Shown here: positions 26,041-33,818 of the stretch, one piece after another
Layout of the letters: each line of letters starts with the position of its first letter
Position numbering within the stretch: the first letter of the stretch is position 1
Assembly (NCBI GenBank): GCA_016839585.1
Contig: JAEOTZ010000050.1
Span: forward strand, 1-64,000
DNA: 64,000 nt
Source of the DNA: Promethearchaeota archaeon
GTDB lineage: Archaea; Asgardarchaeota; Lokiarchaeia; Sigyniarchaeales; SOKP01
Reading direction: 5' to 3'
Made by a program: the position numbers and the translations under genes
Notes under the pieces: model-generated
Database searches by the model: none
What the model saw: the letters and a program-made list of their open reading frames with translations, nothing else
Told to the model about the DNA's origin: nothing

Positions 26041-26409
26041 TTAAAATCTAAAACTTGTGTCTGCATTTGCGATTAATTTCGCAAGGTTAACGATATCTAT
26101 AACCTTAAGATTTTCATATTCAACAAAATCCGCTTCAGTTAAACCAGCATCCTCTAAACCAGTATCTAGAATATAAATTTCTAAATCTGAAAGGTCACCC
26201 ATTTCCAATGGTTCCTCGAAAGAATCTACTCCAACCACGGTTGGATCAGCGTTTTTATTTACAAAGTATACAGCATCTCCCATCAAAACTACTTTACAAT
26301 CAATCTCTTCTCCTAAACCCAAAAAACCAGCTGCTAATCTTAGAGCTTCGCGCGCAGAATTTTTACCAACTGGAGATTGATCAACAATAATAACTACTGA
26401 TTTTATCAT
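26041..26409 (-). CDS. DsrF/TusC-like protein
   Basis: A 122-residue DsrE-superfamily protein of the DsrF/TusC kind. It begins 'SVVIIVDQSPVGKNSAREALRLAAGFL', then 'CKVVLMGDAVYFVNKNADPTVVG' and 'LEIYILDTGLEDAGL'. The middle of the DsrEFH-like set usually lacks the active cysteine; here the only Cys is before the second strand, not at the expected site. The ATG follows GGAGG within the end of the upstream gene, 3 bp from its stop, so the two are translationally coupled. Confidence 0.78.
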   Translation of the reverse strand: MIKSVVIIVDQSPVGKNSAREALRLAAGFLGLGEEIDCKVVLMGDAVYFVNKNADPTVVGVDSFEEPLEMGDLSDLEIYILDTGLEDAGLTEADFVEYENLKVIDIVNLAKLIANADTSFRF

Positions 26410-26412
26410 TTT

Positions 26413-26781
26413 TTAGCCTCCCGTTCCAAAAATTATTAATTTTTCTGATTCTGCTGTCCAATTCGATAGTTCACCTAAACCCTCCTCTTTCGCTCCATCA
26501 ATAAAACATTGCTCTTTCATTCCACAGAGCCCAATCCATGTAGTGCATCCAGCAACCGGAATCTTGTTTTCATTTATGAACTCTTCTAATTTTTTTGGTA
26601 AATTTCTCACAGTAATACCTGTTTCAATATCTTTTTTTATATTATAGACACCACTCCCATAGAAAAAGATCCCCTTAATTTGATTGCCCTTTTCAAGTAT
26701 AGCTTTACTTAATTGTATCAAGGAATCTGTAGCTTCAAATTTATACGGTTCGGTGCTAATCATTATTGTATAAATTAACAT
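26413..26781 (-). CDS. DsrE/TusD-like sulfur-transfer protein
   Basis: A 122-residue DsrE/TusD-like protein: 'TIMISTEPYKFEATDSLIQLSKAILEKGNQIKGIFFYGSGV', then a cysteine-containing loop 'VAGCTTWIGLCGMKEQCF', near the position of the persulfide-carrying Cys in DsrE/TusD. It would accept sulfur from TusA and hold it on the DsrEFH-like complex. It is the second gene of the operon after TusA. Three cysteines in the loop is more than the usual one or two. Confidence 0.82.
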   Translation of the reverse strand: MLIYTIMISTEPYKFEATDSLIQLSKAILEKGNQIKGIFFYGSGVYNIKKDIETGITVRNLPKKLEEFINENKIPVAGCTTWIGLCGMKEQCFIDGAKEEGLGELSNWTAESEKLIIFGTGG

Positions 26782-26811
26782 AATCGCTCTAACTCGTTTC
26801 TATTGAAGTTT

Positions 26812-27036
26812 TTATGCTTTTTTAATCATGAATGTAATCTGTTCCCTATCTTCTCTCGATTCAAGCAGTTCATCGCCAGTTCTATTTAAAAGTGCTGGAA
26901 CATCTTTTAATGCTCCAATATCGTCTACGATAAGCTCAAGAGTTTGTCCTGAACTCATTTTCTTCAATTCTTTTTTAGTCATTAAAATTGGCATTGGACA
27001 TTTTTTACCTAATGCATTAAGTGTTATATCAGCCAT
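26812..27036 (-). CDS. tusA: TusA-family sulfur carrier (first gene of the operon)
   Basis: A 74-residue TusA protein with the Cys-Pro-x-Pro motif 'GKKCPMPILMTKKELKKM' and the C-terminal 'EQITFMIKKA' strand. I choose the ATG at 27036 ('MADITL'); in-frame GTGs upstream would add five residues but lack a better ribosome site. It heads a minus-strand operon of about 10 kb that ends with another TusA. The two copies differ in sequence, so they are not a recent duplication. It is probably the sulfur donor or acceptor of the adjacent DsrE-type proteins. Confidence 0.93.
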   Translation of the reverse strand: MADITLNALGKKCPMPILMTKKELKKMSSGQTLELIVDDIGALKDVPALLNRTGDELLESREDREQITFMIKKA

Positions 27037-27082
27037 TTTTTTCACTTTCACTTATTTTTTGTTTCGTTTTTTGATTTTTTTT

Positions 27083-27240
27083 ATCACGTAAGAAGTGATT
27101 TTCTATTTTAATTATCACAAATGCAAACTCATATTTAAATATTAATCACATAGAATAAAAATTCTCTAGGATTTTAGCACAAAAAAGAGTTTTATTTATA
27201 AATGAATATCACGAACGCAAAGTTTATATTTTTTTAATAC
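27083..27240. promoter_or_regulatory. Shared divergent promoter/operator region of the tusA-hdr operon and the Lrp gene
   Basis: Two copies of an imperfect 17-bp direct repeat, consensus ATCACRAAYGCAAASTY, lie at 27114-27130 and 27209-27225. Each is followed at once by a TATA-like stretch (CATATTTAAATAT and TTTATATTTTT). A further inverted pair ATCAC-7 nt-GTGAT is at 27083-27099. The region separates the minus-strand operon from the plus-strand Lrp/AsnC gene. Lrp-type regulators often act on their own divergent region, so these are candidate operators; that is inference. Confidence 0.5.
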
Positions 27241-27342
27241 TATTTATATTTAGAGATGCTTAAAATGAAATTTAGAAATATTATGCTAAATTTAAGCAAA
27301 TCTTAAGGATTATTAAAAAATGAAAAAAATTGTAGTGATAAC

Positions 27343-27816
27343 ATGGCAGGTATGCCTGAAATAGTAGAATTAGACGATTTAGACAAACAGATATTAAATA
27401 TTATTCAAAATAATGCTAAAGCATCGCTTCGGGATATCGAGAAGGAAATAGATTTAACTACAACCTCAATTCGAATGCGAATCAATCGCTTAAAAGAAAA
27501 AAATGTCATTAAGCAATATATTACACTTATTGATTGCCGTCATTTAGGTTATCGCGAAATGGTAATGGCATCACTTCGAGTAAATTCTTCTTACCCTTTA
27601 GAGGATATTAAAAAAAAAATAGAAGAAATGATAAAAATCAAATATGCCTACATAATAACTGGAGAATATCCAATATTCATTATGGCAAAATGTCTTGATC
27701 ATTCTGATTCAATGGAACTCATTGAAAGACTTCGTAATCTCCCAGGAGTAGAAGAAATTAAGACTCAAATTGTTTTAGATAAAATAAAAGAAGATCCTTC
27801 TGTGATAATACCTTAA
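27343..27816 (+). CDS. Lrp/AsnC-family transcription regulator
   Basis: A 157-residue Lrp/AsnC regulator: the N-terminal helix-turn-helix is at about residues 10-65 ('LDDLDKQILNIIQNNAKASL', 'TTSIRMRINRLKEKNVI'), then the RAM ligand-binding domain ('VMASLRVNSSYPLEDI', 'AYIITGEYPIFIMAKCLD'). Such proteins form dimers to octamers and sense amino acids or other small molecules. It diverges from the sulfur/Hdr operon across a 290-bp region with repeated operator-like sites, so it is the leading candidate regulator of that operon. A nearly identical but truncated N-terminal copy lies at 28639. Confidence 0.92.
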   Translation: MAGMPEIVELDDLDKQILNIIQNNAKASLRDIEKEIDLTTTSIRMRINRLKEKNVIKQYITLIDCRHLGYREMVMASLRVNSSYPLEDIKKKIEEMIKIKYAYIITGEYPIFIMAKCLDHSDSMELIERLRNLPGVEEIKTQIVLDKIKEDPSVIIP

Positions 27817-27869
27817 TAGAAATATATTATCTTTTACCATATAGAATTAATATCTTAGTTGACTTTTTC

Positions 27870-28433
27870 TTAATCATTTTTGTCTTCTTCGTTACTGACA
27901 CGTTCCCCAAGCTGGTAGAAATTAAAATCACCGCCCGTAGCCCAAATAATTGGATGAACTTTTCTCCAATCAAGGTTATCCTCTATCAAACACTTAGGAT
28001 CCACATATGACTTGACTACTCTCCCTATGATTCCATCATTAGGATAATAATCCAGGATTTCTGTCACTTCACACTCCATATTTATAGGACATTCGCGAAT
28101 CATTGGTGCGGTTTTTAATTCTCCATAAAATATGTCAAAAAGAGATCCCTTATCAAAATCCCTACCAGACCTATTTCCACAAATATTTGTTTCAGTTAAA
28201 AGATCTATTGATGGGATATTAACACTAAATGTCATATTTTCGTGAATTCCAATCCGTGTATAACGTTCCTTATACAAACTAAAGAAAATATACTTCCCAA
28301 AATCAAAAGGGCAGATATATCCGATTACTAGAAAGTTTGGATGATTATTAACTCGTGCCCCCACTAATACTACTGGTAACGGACTTAGCAGATTTCCTTC
28401 AAGTTCTTGCTTTTTCATTTTAGTTTTGCTCAT
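27870..28433 (-). CDS. Flavin reductase-like FMN-binding split-barrel protein
   Basis: A 187-residue flavin reductase-domain protein: 'SPLPVVLVGARVNNHPNFLVIGY', 'FFSLYKERYTRIGIHENMTFSVNIPS', 'LLTETNICGNRSGRDFDKG' and 'ECPINMECEVTEI'. This FMN-binding split barrel is shared by flavin reductases and flavoredoxins. It lies between the full Lrp gene and its truncated copy, on the opposite strand. A link to the redox genes of the sulfur operon is plausible but unproven. Confidence 0.85.
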   Translation of the reverse strand: MSKTKMKKQELEGNLLSPLPVVLVGARVNNHPNFLVIGYICPFDFGKYIFFSLYKERYTRIGIHENMTFSVNIPSIDLLTETNICGNRSGRDFDKGSLFDIFYGELKTAPMIRECPINMECEVTEILDYYPNDGIIGRVVKSYVDPKCLIEDNLDWRKVHPIIWATGGDFNFYQLGERVSNEEDKND

Positions 28434-28638
28434 TTAAATTCATCTTTAATATATATAATATTTCTCTATTATTCAAATCTTTTTACTCAGAAGTTCTGAA
28501 TAACTTTGAACTTTATTAAAAGTTTATATTATAATTCTATTTATATTTAAAGAAGTTAAAAATGAATATTAGAAAAACAAAACTTGTTTAAGAATAAATT
28601 AAGAATTATTAAAAATTAAAAAATAATAAAGTGATAAT

Positions 28639-28842
28639 ATGTCGGGCATGCCTGAGATAGTAGAATTGGACGATTTAGATAAACAAATATTAAATATAAT
28701 TCAAAATAATGCTAAGGCATCGCTTCGCGATATCGAAAAGGAAATAGATTTAACTACAACCTCAATTCGAATGCGAATCAATCGCTTAAAAGAAAAAAAT
28801 GTCATTAAGCAATATGTTACACTTATCGATTTCAAAATCTAA
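28639..28842 (+). pseudogene. Truncated duplicate of the Lrp/AsnC regulator (HTH only)
   Basis: A 67-residue frame nearly identical to the first 65 residues of the 27343 Lrp protein (differences include residue 2 and one Ile/Val change), ending right after 'YVTLIDF' where the full protein enters its ligand-binding domain. The bases upstream are also alike (AAAGTTTATATT and a TTTATATTTA block), so promoter and gene start were copied together. It could be a dead fragment or a small DNA-binding protein competing with the full regulator. The operator-like repeat found before the full copy is missing here. Confidence 0.7.
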
Positions 28843-28914
28843 TTTCATTTGATTCAAAGCTTCATCTTCATTAATATTGTCAAATTCTATCAATATAACA
28901 TCTTAGGTTTTTTT

Positions 28915-28936
28915 ATTTCAAACTATAATTTGAAAT
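28915..28936. terminator. Hairpin between convergent genes
   Basis: Perfect 8-bp inverted repeat ATTTCAAA / TTTGAAAT around a 6-nt loop, directly after a run of seven Ts on the plus strand. It lies between the truncated Lrp copy and the minus-strand 28944 gene, a position fitting a bidirectional terminator. Confidence 0.35.
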
Positions 28937-28943
28937 AGGTTCT

Positions 28944-29213
28944 TTATAATTTTCTCAGTTTTTTAATTTTTTCTTTACTGACTTTCTTTATTTCTTTCTT
29001 TAATAGTATAATAGCACTGTTTAATTCTGCCTTTTTTGATTTAAATTTAGAAATATGTGAATGTTCAATCTTTTTTGATTCATGAGCAATTTGTTTTTCA
29101 ATTTGCTTCAATTCATTATGTTTTTTTGCTAATTGAGCTTCGAGATCTTTCAATTTATTATTGTATTCAGATTTTATTTTATTAATTAAGTCCATTTTTG
29201 AAGGGTTAGCCAT
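28944..29213 (-). CDS. Small coiled-coil protein
   Basis: An 89-residue Lys/Glu-rich protein predicted to be one long coiled coil ('KDLEAQLAKKHNELKQIEKQI', 'KKAELNSAIILLKKEIKKV'). No family recognised, no signal or membrane segment. The ATG follows GGTTATGTT. It may be a small scaffold; function unknown. Confidence 0.5.
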   Translation of the reverse strand: MANPSKMDLINKIKSEYNNKLKDLEAQLAKKHNELKQIEKQIAHESKKIEHSHISKFKSKKAELNSAIILLKKEIKKVSKEKIKKLRKL

Positions 29214-29611
29214 AACATAACCTAAAATAAAATTTAATTATTAGAAACAAATTTATCCTAAATGAAATAATAAAATTAGAAATTTATATTATTCCTAAAT
29301 AAAAGATCATTCTATGATACTCGTTTGATCCGCTTTATTATTAGACATAAAAATTTTCCAACAATAGCACCCGAAGATGATCCAATCTTATTAAACATGA
29401 TAATCTCTGCTTTGTCTTTTTAAAACCTTATTAAATCACTTTATTTTTAGATTTTCTAAAAATTTCTTATATTTCTTCAATATTTCAAAACTAAGACTTT
29501 TTTAGTTTCATTGAGGAATACTTAAAATATATGCTTTCTTAGAATAGAGTTAAGTAAGATTCTTTTCTCAAAGAATTTACCTAATTAAACTTTATTTAAA
29601 AAGAATCCAAT
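29214..29611. other. Intergenic region (398 bp)
   Basis: Divergent AT-rich gap between the coiled-coil gene and the radical SAM gene. I see no RNA gene. A minus-strand 28-codon frame (29312-29398) contains 'KIGSSSGAIVGKFL', faintly like the start of an archaeal winged-helix protein, but is too short to call. The rest holds promoter-like AT stretches only. Confidence 0.3.
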
Positions 29612-31114
29612 ATGCCGAATGAAAATAAAATTCTTTTTGTTCAAATCTATGCTGGAGGAGGTATTGCTTCAGAGTTTTTATATAGAAAACCATCGCAGTA
29701 TAGAGAAGAACTTCTCAATACTTATCCTGAAATGAAAAAATGGGCAAAAGAAGAAATATTTAATCAGATCCGAGAATGGCCAAATGAAATTGATATTCGA
29801 TATGAAGCAGATGCTATTAATCTTTCAGGTCGTTTTTTAGCAGATAATATAATAACACCTTCAAAAGTTATCGACATACCTGTTAATCCAGAACTTTTAA
29901 TTTCTGAATTGGAAAAGGATTCTTATACTCATGTAGGGTTTTCAATAATCTCTAATGATTACACGAACTTTATAAAGTGTGCTCAAGCAGTTAAAACTTA
30001 CGATCCATCAATAAAAACTGTCGCAGGAAGTACAGGAGCCATGTTTGAAGAAACTAAGAATTATGTTGATTATATATGTATTGGTAGAGGAGTCCCATTC
30101 CTAAGAAAGTTATTTAATGAAAAAATTGACGACCCTTTTCATCTCTCTATTATGCCTAATCGACTTCAATGGAGATATATGAATCTTGAAATCCCGAACG
30201 AATTATATAGAATTGTGACTAAGATTGGGTGCCCTTTAACATGCGATTTTTGCACAACTCCTAAAATGTACAATAACGAATATACAGGAGAACTATTTTC
30301 TCCTAAATATGTTCATGATGCATTAGTAGAATTCAGAGAAAAACTTAGTAAAGATAAACTACTTGTTTATTTTGAAGAACCTACTTCTTTATATTCATTA
30401 AAATGGTGGTATGAATTTTTTGATCTATTTAAAGAGGATTATGGAGATTTTGGTTTTATTGTTTATAGTATTACATCGGTCTTGAATAAATTAAACCTTG
30501 ATAAAATATCGAAATATGCTGCCAGACTTCATATTGTTAATTTTGGAATTGAAAGTTTTAATAAAAATTATAATAAGAACATTAAAGTCGATATAAGATC
30601 CTTAATTCATAGATTATCTGACTATGGTATTATAACAAATCCCAATTATATTATTGGTTTTGATTTTGATTCTAAAGAAAGCGTTTGGGACGATATTAAA
30701 AAATTAATAGATCTCAGAGCTGAGGTAAATACTGTTCTTCATTTACATCCTCATCCTATGACTGATATTTGGGAAGAATTATATTCTCAAAATCGTTTAC
30801 TCGATATTCCACCCGATTTTTATTTTATACATGGATTTCAATCATTTATTCATCCTCATTTTAAACCAGGATTTGAAGATATCCTTCCTTTACTCTGTGA
30901 TATTTATGATTTTATTGAAAAAGAAACTGGAGATAAAATCTTATATGTTGCTCAGACTATGAAAAATTTATTAAATCACACAAATCATCCAAATCTTTTT
31001 AAAAAGGAAATACGAAGTTTATTATCAATTGGAAAATCATTATATCCAAAATGGAAGGAATTCTTTAAACCTAATGAAAGACAAGATTCAAATTTTTTAA
31101 ATCATTTAAAATAA
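29612..31114 (+). CDS. B12-binding-type radical SAM protein
   Basis: A 500-residue radical SAM enzyme. The [4Fe-4S]/SAM cysteine motif is C-x3-C-x2-C in 'IGCPLTCDFCTTPKMY' near residue 210. The N-terminal ~170 residues fit a cobalamin-binding-like Rossmann domain ('YTHVGFSIISNDYTNFIKCAQAVK', 'KTVAGSTGAMFEE'), as in B12-dependent radical SAM proteins. The DxHxxG signature of B12 is not evident, so cobalamin use is uncertain. Later blocks 'HIVNFGIESFNKNYNKN' and 'NPNYIIGFDFDSKESVWDD' match the conserved barrel. Substrate unknown. It stands alone on its strand. Confidence 0.82.
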   Translation: MPNENKILFVQIYAGGGIASEFLYRKPSQYREELLNTYPEMKKWAKEEIFNQIREWPNEIDIRYEADAINLSGRFLADNIITPSKVIDIPVNPELLISELEKDSYTHVGFSIISNDYTNFIKCAQAVKTYDPSIKTVAGSTGAMFEETKNYVDYICIGRGVPFLRKLFNEKIDDPFHLSIMPNRLQWRYMNLEIPNELYRIVTKIGCPLTCDFCTTPKMYNNEYTGELFSPKYVHDALVEFREKLSKDKLLVYFEEPTSLYSLKWWYEFFDLFKEDYGDFGFIVYSITSVLNKLNLDKISKYAARLHIVNFGIESFNKNYNKNIKVDIRSLIHRLSDYGIITNPNYIIGFDFDSKESVWDDIKKLIDLRAEVNTVLHLHPHPMTDIWEELYSQNRLLDIPPDFYFIHGFQSFIHPHFKPGFEDILPLLCDIYDFIEKETGDKILYVAQTMKNLLNHTNHPNLFKKEIRSLLSIGKSLYPKWKEFFKPNERQDSNFLNHLK

Positions 31115-31227
31115 AAATACTCTATTATCATTCCAGAGTAAATTATTATGTAAAATCAAGAAACTTGAAGATATGAAATTTGATGTGATAGTCTTAAAGA
31201 AACAACAATATGATAAAAATGTTCAAT

Positions 31228-32025
31228 TTAACTTTTTCTTCTAGTTTGAACATAAAATAATATGACGAAAAGATTTGTCAGAAAATGAAATATCCAAGGA
31301 TATAATAACCCTAAATTTATTAATGCATAAAAATAAATTAAAGATGATATTAGAGTAGAAAGCACATGACCCAGATTTTTCGAAGCAGAATAATGTACTA
31401 TTCCAAATAGACATGAAATAAAAAATATGCTAAAAACAAGATCCCAATTAAGGGAATAAATCAAAACACTTAAAAATAAACATCTGTAAATAAATTCCTC
31501 CACAAAGGCTCCAAGAGGAAAAAGAACTAATAAAAGAATTATTTTCTTGTTGGTTATATCTTGAGTAAAAAATTCAAATATCTCATCTCCCTTCCAATCT
31601 GTATTAACTTTCATACTTATCGAAAAATAGATTTTAACACCTATTAATTTTAGAAATATTAGTGAAAACATAAGTAGGATTAAAAAAAGGTTATATTGAT
31701 GTTTAATACCTATTAAATCATAAAAATCTATCAAAAAAGGGGGAGTAAAAGCCTCATAAAAAAAAATTATATCTAAAAGAAAAGTTATTGGAATTAAAAT
31801 TAGTAAGATATAAAGTATTTTAGCTCCTAATTCTATCCCCTCTTTTATATTTTTAGTTAAAGAGTATAATGTCAAAAATAAAATTGAAAAACAAATTAAA
31901 ATCAGAATAGGAATAAAGTCAAATGTTGAATAAAAAAACCACAATAAGAAAAATAAAAAAATGATTAGATTATAAATAATATTATTTTTAATTCTAACCT
32001 CTGTTTTGTTCTCGTCAGTTTCCAT
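31228..32025 (-). CDS. CPBP-family intramembrane protease
   Basis: A 265-residue membrane protein with seven to eight hydrophobic helices and the CPBP/CAAX-protease motifs: E176-E177-x3-R181 in 'GAFVEEFIYRCLF' and a later His (H211) in 'CLFGIVHYSASKN'. Eukaryotic relatives (Rce1) trim prenylated CAAX proteins; prokaryotic ones process or give immunity to peptides. Nothing next to it indicates the substrate. Confidence 0.85.
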   Translation of the reverse strand: METDENKTEVRIKNNIIYNLIIFLFFLLWFFYSTFDFIPILILICFSILFLTLYSLTKNIKEGIELGAKILYILLILIPITFLLDIIFFYEAFTPPFLIDFYDLIGIKHQYNLFLILLMFSLIFLKLIGVKIYFSISMKVNTDWKGDEIFEFFTQDITNKKIILLLVLFPLGAFVEEFIYRCLFLSVLIYSLNWDLVFSIFFISCLFGIVHYSASKNLGHVLSTLISSLIYFYALINLGLLYPWIFHFLTNLFVILFYVQTRRKS

Positions 32026-32101
32026 TAAAAATTATCTTTGACTTTTGTGTTTAATTTGTATTAGATCTACTATCCTTTATTATTTTTTAATCTATTTACA
32101 A

Positions 32102-32124
32102 AATCCTATAATGATTATAGGATT
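32102..32124. repeat. Perfect 11-bp inverted repeat
   Basis: Arms AATCCTATAAT and ATTATAGGATT flank a single G. It is too tight for a good RNA hairpin loop and more like a dyad protein-binding site. It lies between the CPBP protease start and the decayed SagB-type fragment. Confidence 0.6.
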
Positions 32125-32134
32125 ATTTTGTATA

Positions 32135-32220
32135 CTCCTTTGGAATAATATAGAAAATCTTTTTTGGAGGTTTTAATACTTTTTTTACTTTATCAACCTC
32201 AAAAGTTCACATTGGAACTG
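32135..32220 (-). pseudogene. Decayed C-terminal fragment of a SagB-type nitroreductase
   Basis: On the minus strand this reads 'FEVDKVKKVLKPPKKI', then 'FYIIPKEYTK' and a stop, clearly matching the C-terminus of the intact protein at 33819-34391 ('FEDDNVKKVLKLPKKI', 'LYIIPIGYP'). Bases also match closely. Upstream of it the frame is broken. The fragment and the intact gene bracket the beta-propeller gene, so this looks like a leftover of a duplication or insertion event. Confidence 0.7.
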
Positions 32221-32272
32221 AGAAAGCAGTTAACTAAATTTTGAAAGATGAAAATAAATTGATTAAAAGAAA

Positions 32273-33613
32273 TTATTTATAATTTCTTTTCTTTAGTGAA
32301 ATTACTGTTATAATACCAATTACAAAGAAAAGCACTAATAAGTAATACCCAGATATTATTTGGTCTTTTTCTGTTTTTTCTACATTATATTTCACCAGAA
32401 CCATATCATAAAGTCCTGCACCGAAACTATATGTGTATCCTGCAATATAAACATTGTCAGACCAATCCAATATCACTTCTTCGCTAACATCATTATTACT
32501 TCCACCCCACATGTGCAACGATTTCAGCTCGCCGGAACTGCTATATTTCGCCAGAATTATCTCATCTAATCCCACCCCAGGATTGTCTATGTATCCCGTA
32601 ACATAAATATTATCTGAAGAATCCACTGCCACTCCCCTCGCATATACATCATCAGTCACTCCCAAAGAACGATTCCATAACTGTATACCAGAATTGTCAT
32701 ATTTCGCTATAACTATATTATAACTTCCCCCACCAAAACTTAAAGTGGTTCCTATTAGATAGACATTGTCAGAAGAATCCACTGCAACTCTCCCATCGTA
32801 GTCTCGACTACCCCCACCCCATGTGCGATTCCATTGCTGCACACCAGAACTGTCATATTTCACTAGAACTATATCATCATTTCCTGCTCCAAAACTCCAA
32901 GTATATCCCGCAAGATAAATATTGTCTGATGAATCAATACCTAATCCCTGGCTAAAATCAAGACTACTCCCACCCCATGTGTGATTCCATTGCTGCACAC
33001 CAGAATTATCATATTTCACTAGAATTATATCAGAACCTCCCTCCCCGAAGCTCTCTGTTCTCCCTGCAATATAAACATTGTCTAAAGAATCCAGGGTCAC
33101 TCCCCAGGCACTATCATCATTAATCCCGCCCCATGTCTTATTCCATTGCTGTATACCGGAACTGTCATATTTTACTAGAACCAAATCAAAACCTCCTGCC
33201 CCGAAATTGTCCGTATACCCTGCAAGAAAAATATTACCTGACGAATCTACTATTACTCCTCTGCCAGAATCAAGATTACTCCCACCCCATGTGCGATTCC
33301 ATTGCTGTATACCAGAACGGTCATATTTTACTAAAACCATATCTCTATCACCTGCTCCATAACTCCAAGTATCTCCCGTAAGATAAATATCGCCTGATAA
33401 ATCCACTGCTACCCCCCTGCCATAATCATTATCACTTCCACCCCATGTGCGATTCCAATCATTTACATTTGAATTGCTAGCAGAAATAAGGGGCAAAATA
33501 TTTTTAATTTCTTTATCATTACAATTATTAAGAGAAGTGGTATTTCCTTGAAATATACAACTAAAATGCAGGATTAAAATAAATATTATTAAATAGGTTT
33601 TTTTAATTTTCAT
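32273..33613 (-). CDS. SBBP-type beta-propeller repeat surface protein
   Basis: A 446-residue protein: N-terminal signal peptide (about residues 5-22), about eight repeats of roughly 46 residues, and a C-terminal membrane helix ('YYLLVLFFVIGIITVISL') with a short basic tail. Each repeat follows the pattern 'WNRTWGGSxxDxG', 'VDSSGNIYLAGYT', 'SFGAGxxDxVLVKYDSSGxQ', the SBBP (seven-bladed beta-propeller) type. Such proteins display a propeller outside the cell for binding or adhesion. The repeats are alike in DNA as well, so copy number can change by recombination. Confidence 0.88.
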   Translation of the reverse strand: MKIKKTYLIIFILILHFSCIFQGNTTSLNNCNDKEIKNILPLISASNSNVNDWNRTWGGSDNDYGRGVAVDLSGDIYLTGDTWSYGAGDRDMVLVKYDRSGIQQWNRTWGGSNLDSGRGVIVDSSGNIFLAGYTDNFGAGGFDLVLVKYDSSGIQQWNKTWGGINDDSAWGVTLDSLDNVYIAGRTESFGEGGSDIILVKYDNSGVQQWNHTWGGSSLDFSQGLGIDSSDNIYLAGYTWSFGAGNDDIVLVKYDSSGVQQWNRTWGGGSRDYDGRVAVDSSDNVYLIGTTLSFGGGSYNIVIAKYDNSGIQLWNRSLGVTDDVYARGVAVDSSDNIYVTGYIDNPGVGLDEIILAKYSSSGELKSLHMWGGSNNDVSEEVILDWSDNVYIAGYTYSFGAGLYDMVLVKYNVEKTEKDQIISGYYLLVLFFVIGIITVISLKKRNYK

Positions 33614-33818
33614 TTTAATTATTTCTTTAGATCTTCATTTTATTAATATATATCTAGACAAATTTTTTATAAAAATTTTATGTACCAAGAATACGAAAAA
33701 GTTGAATAAAGACTAGTTATAAATCATAATTATTAAATAACTGTAATTTTTAATTAAAAAAATAATACAAATTACTCAAATAAATTATCAAAAAAATTTC
33801 ACAATTTCTATGAAATAA

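Noticed and set aside
29312-29398. Minus-strand 28-codon frame with a winged-helix-like start
   Set aside because: Too short, no ribosome site, similarity only a few residues.
33078-33381. Plus-strand open frames over the beta-propeller gene
   Set aside because: They are antisense shadows produced by the repeated propeller DNA.
32500-33500. Regular repeats that might suggest a CRISPR array
   Set aside because: The period (~140 bp) and in-frame protein repeats show a coding beta-propeller; no short repeat/spacer structure.
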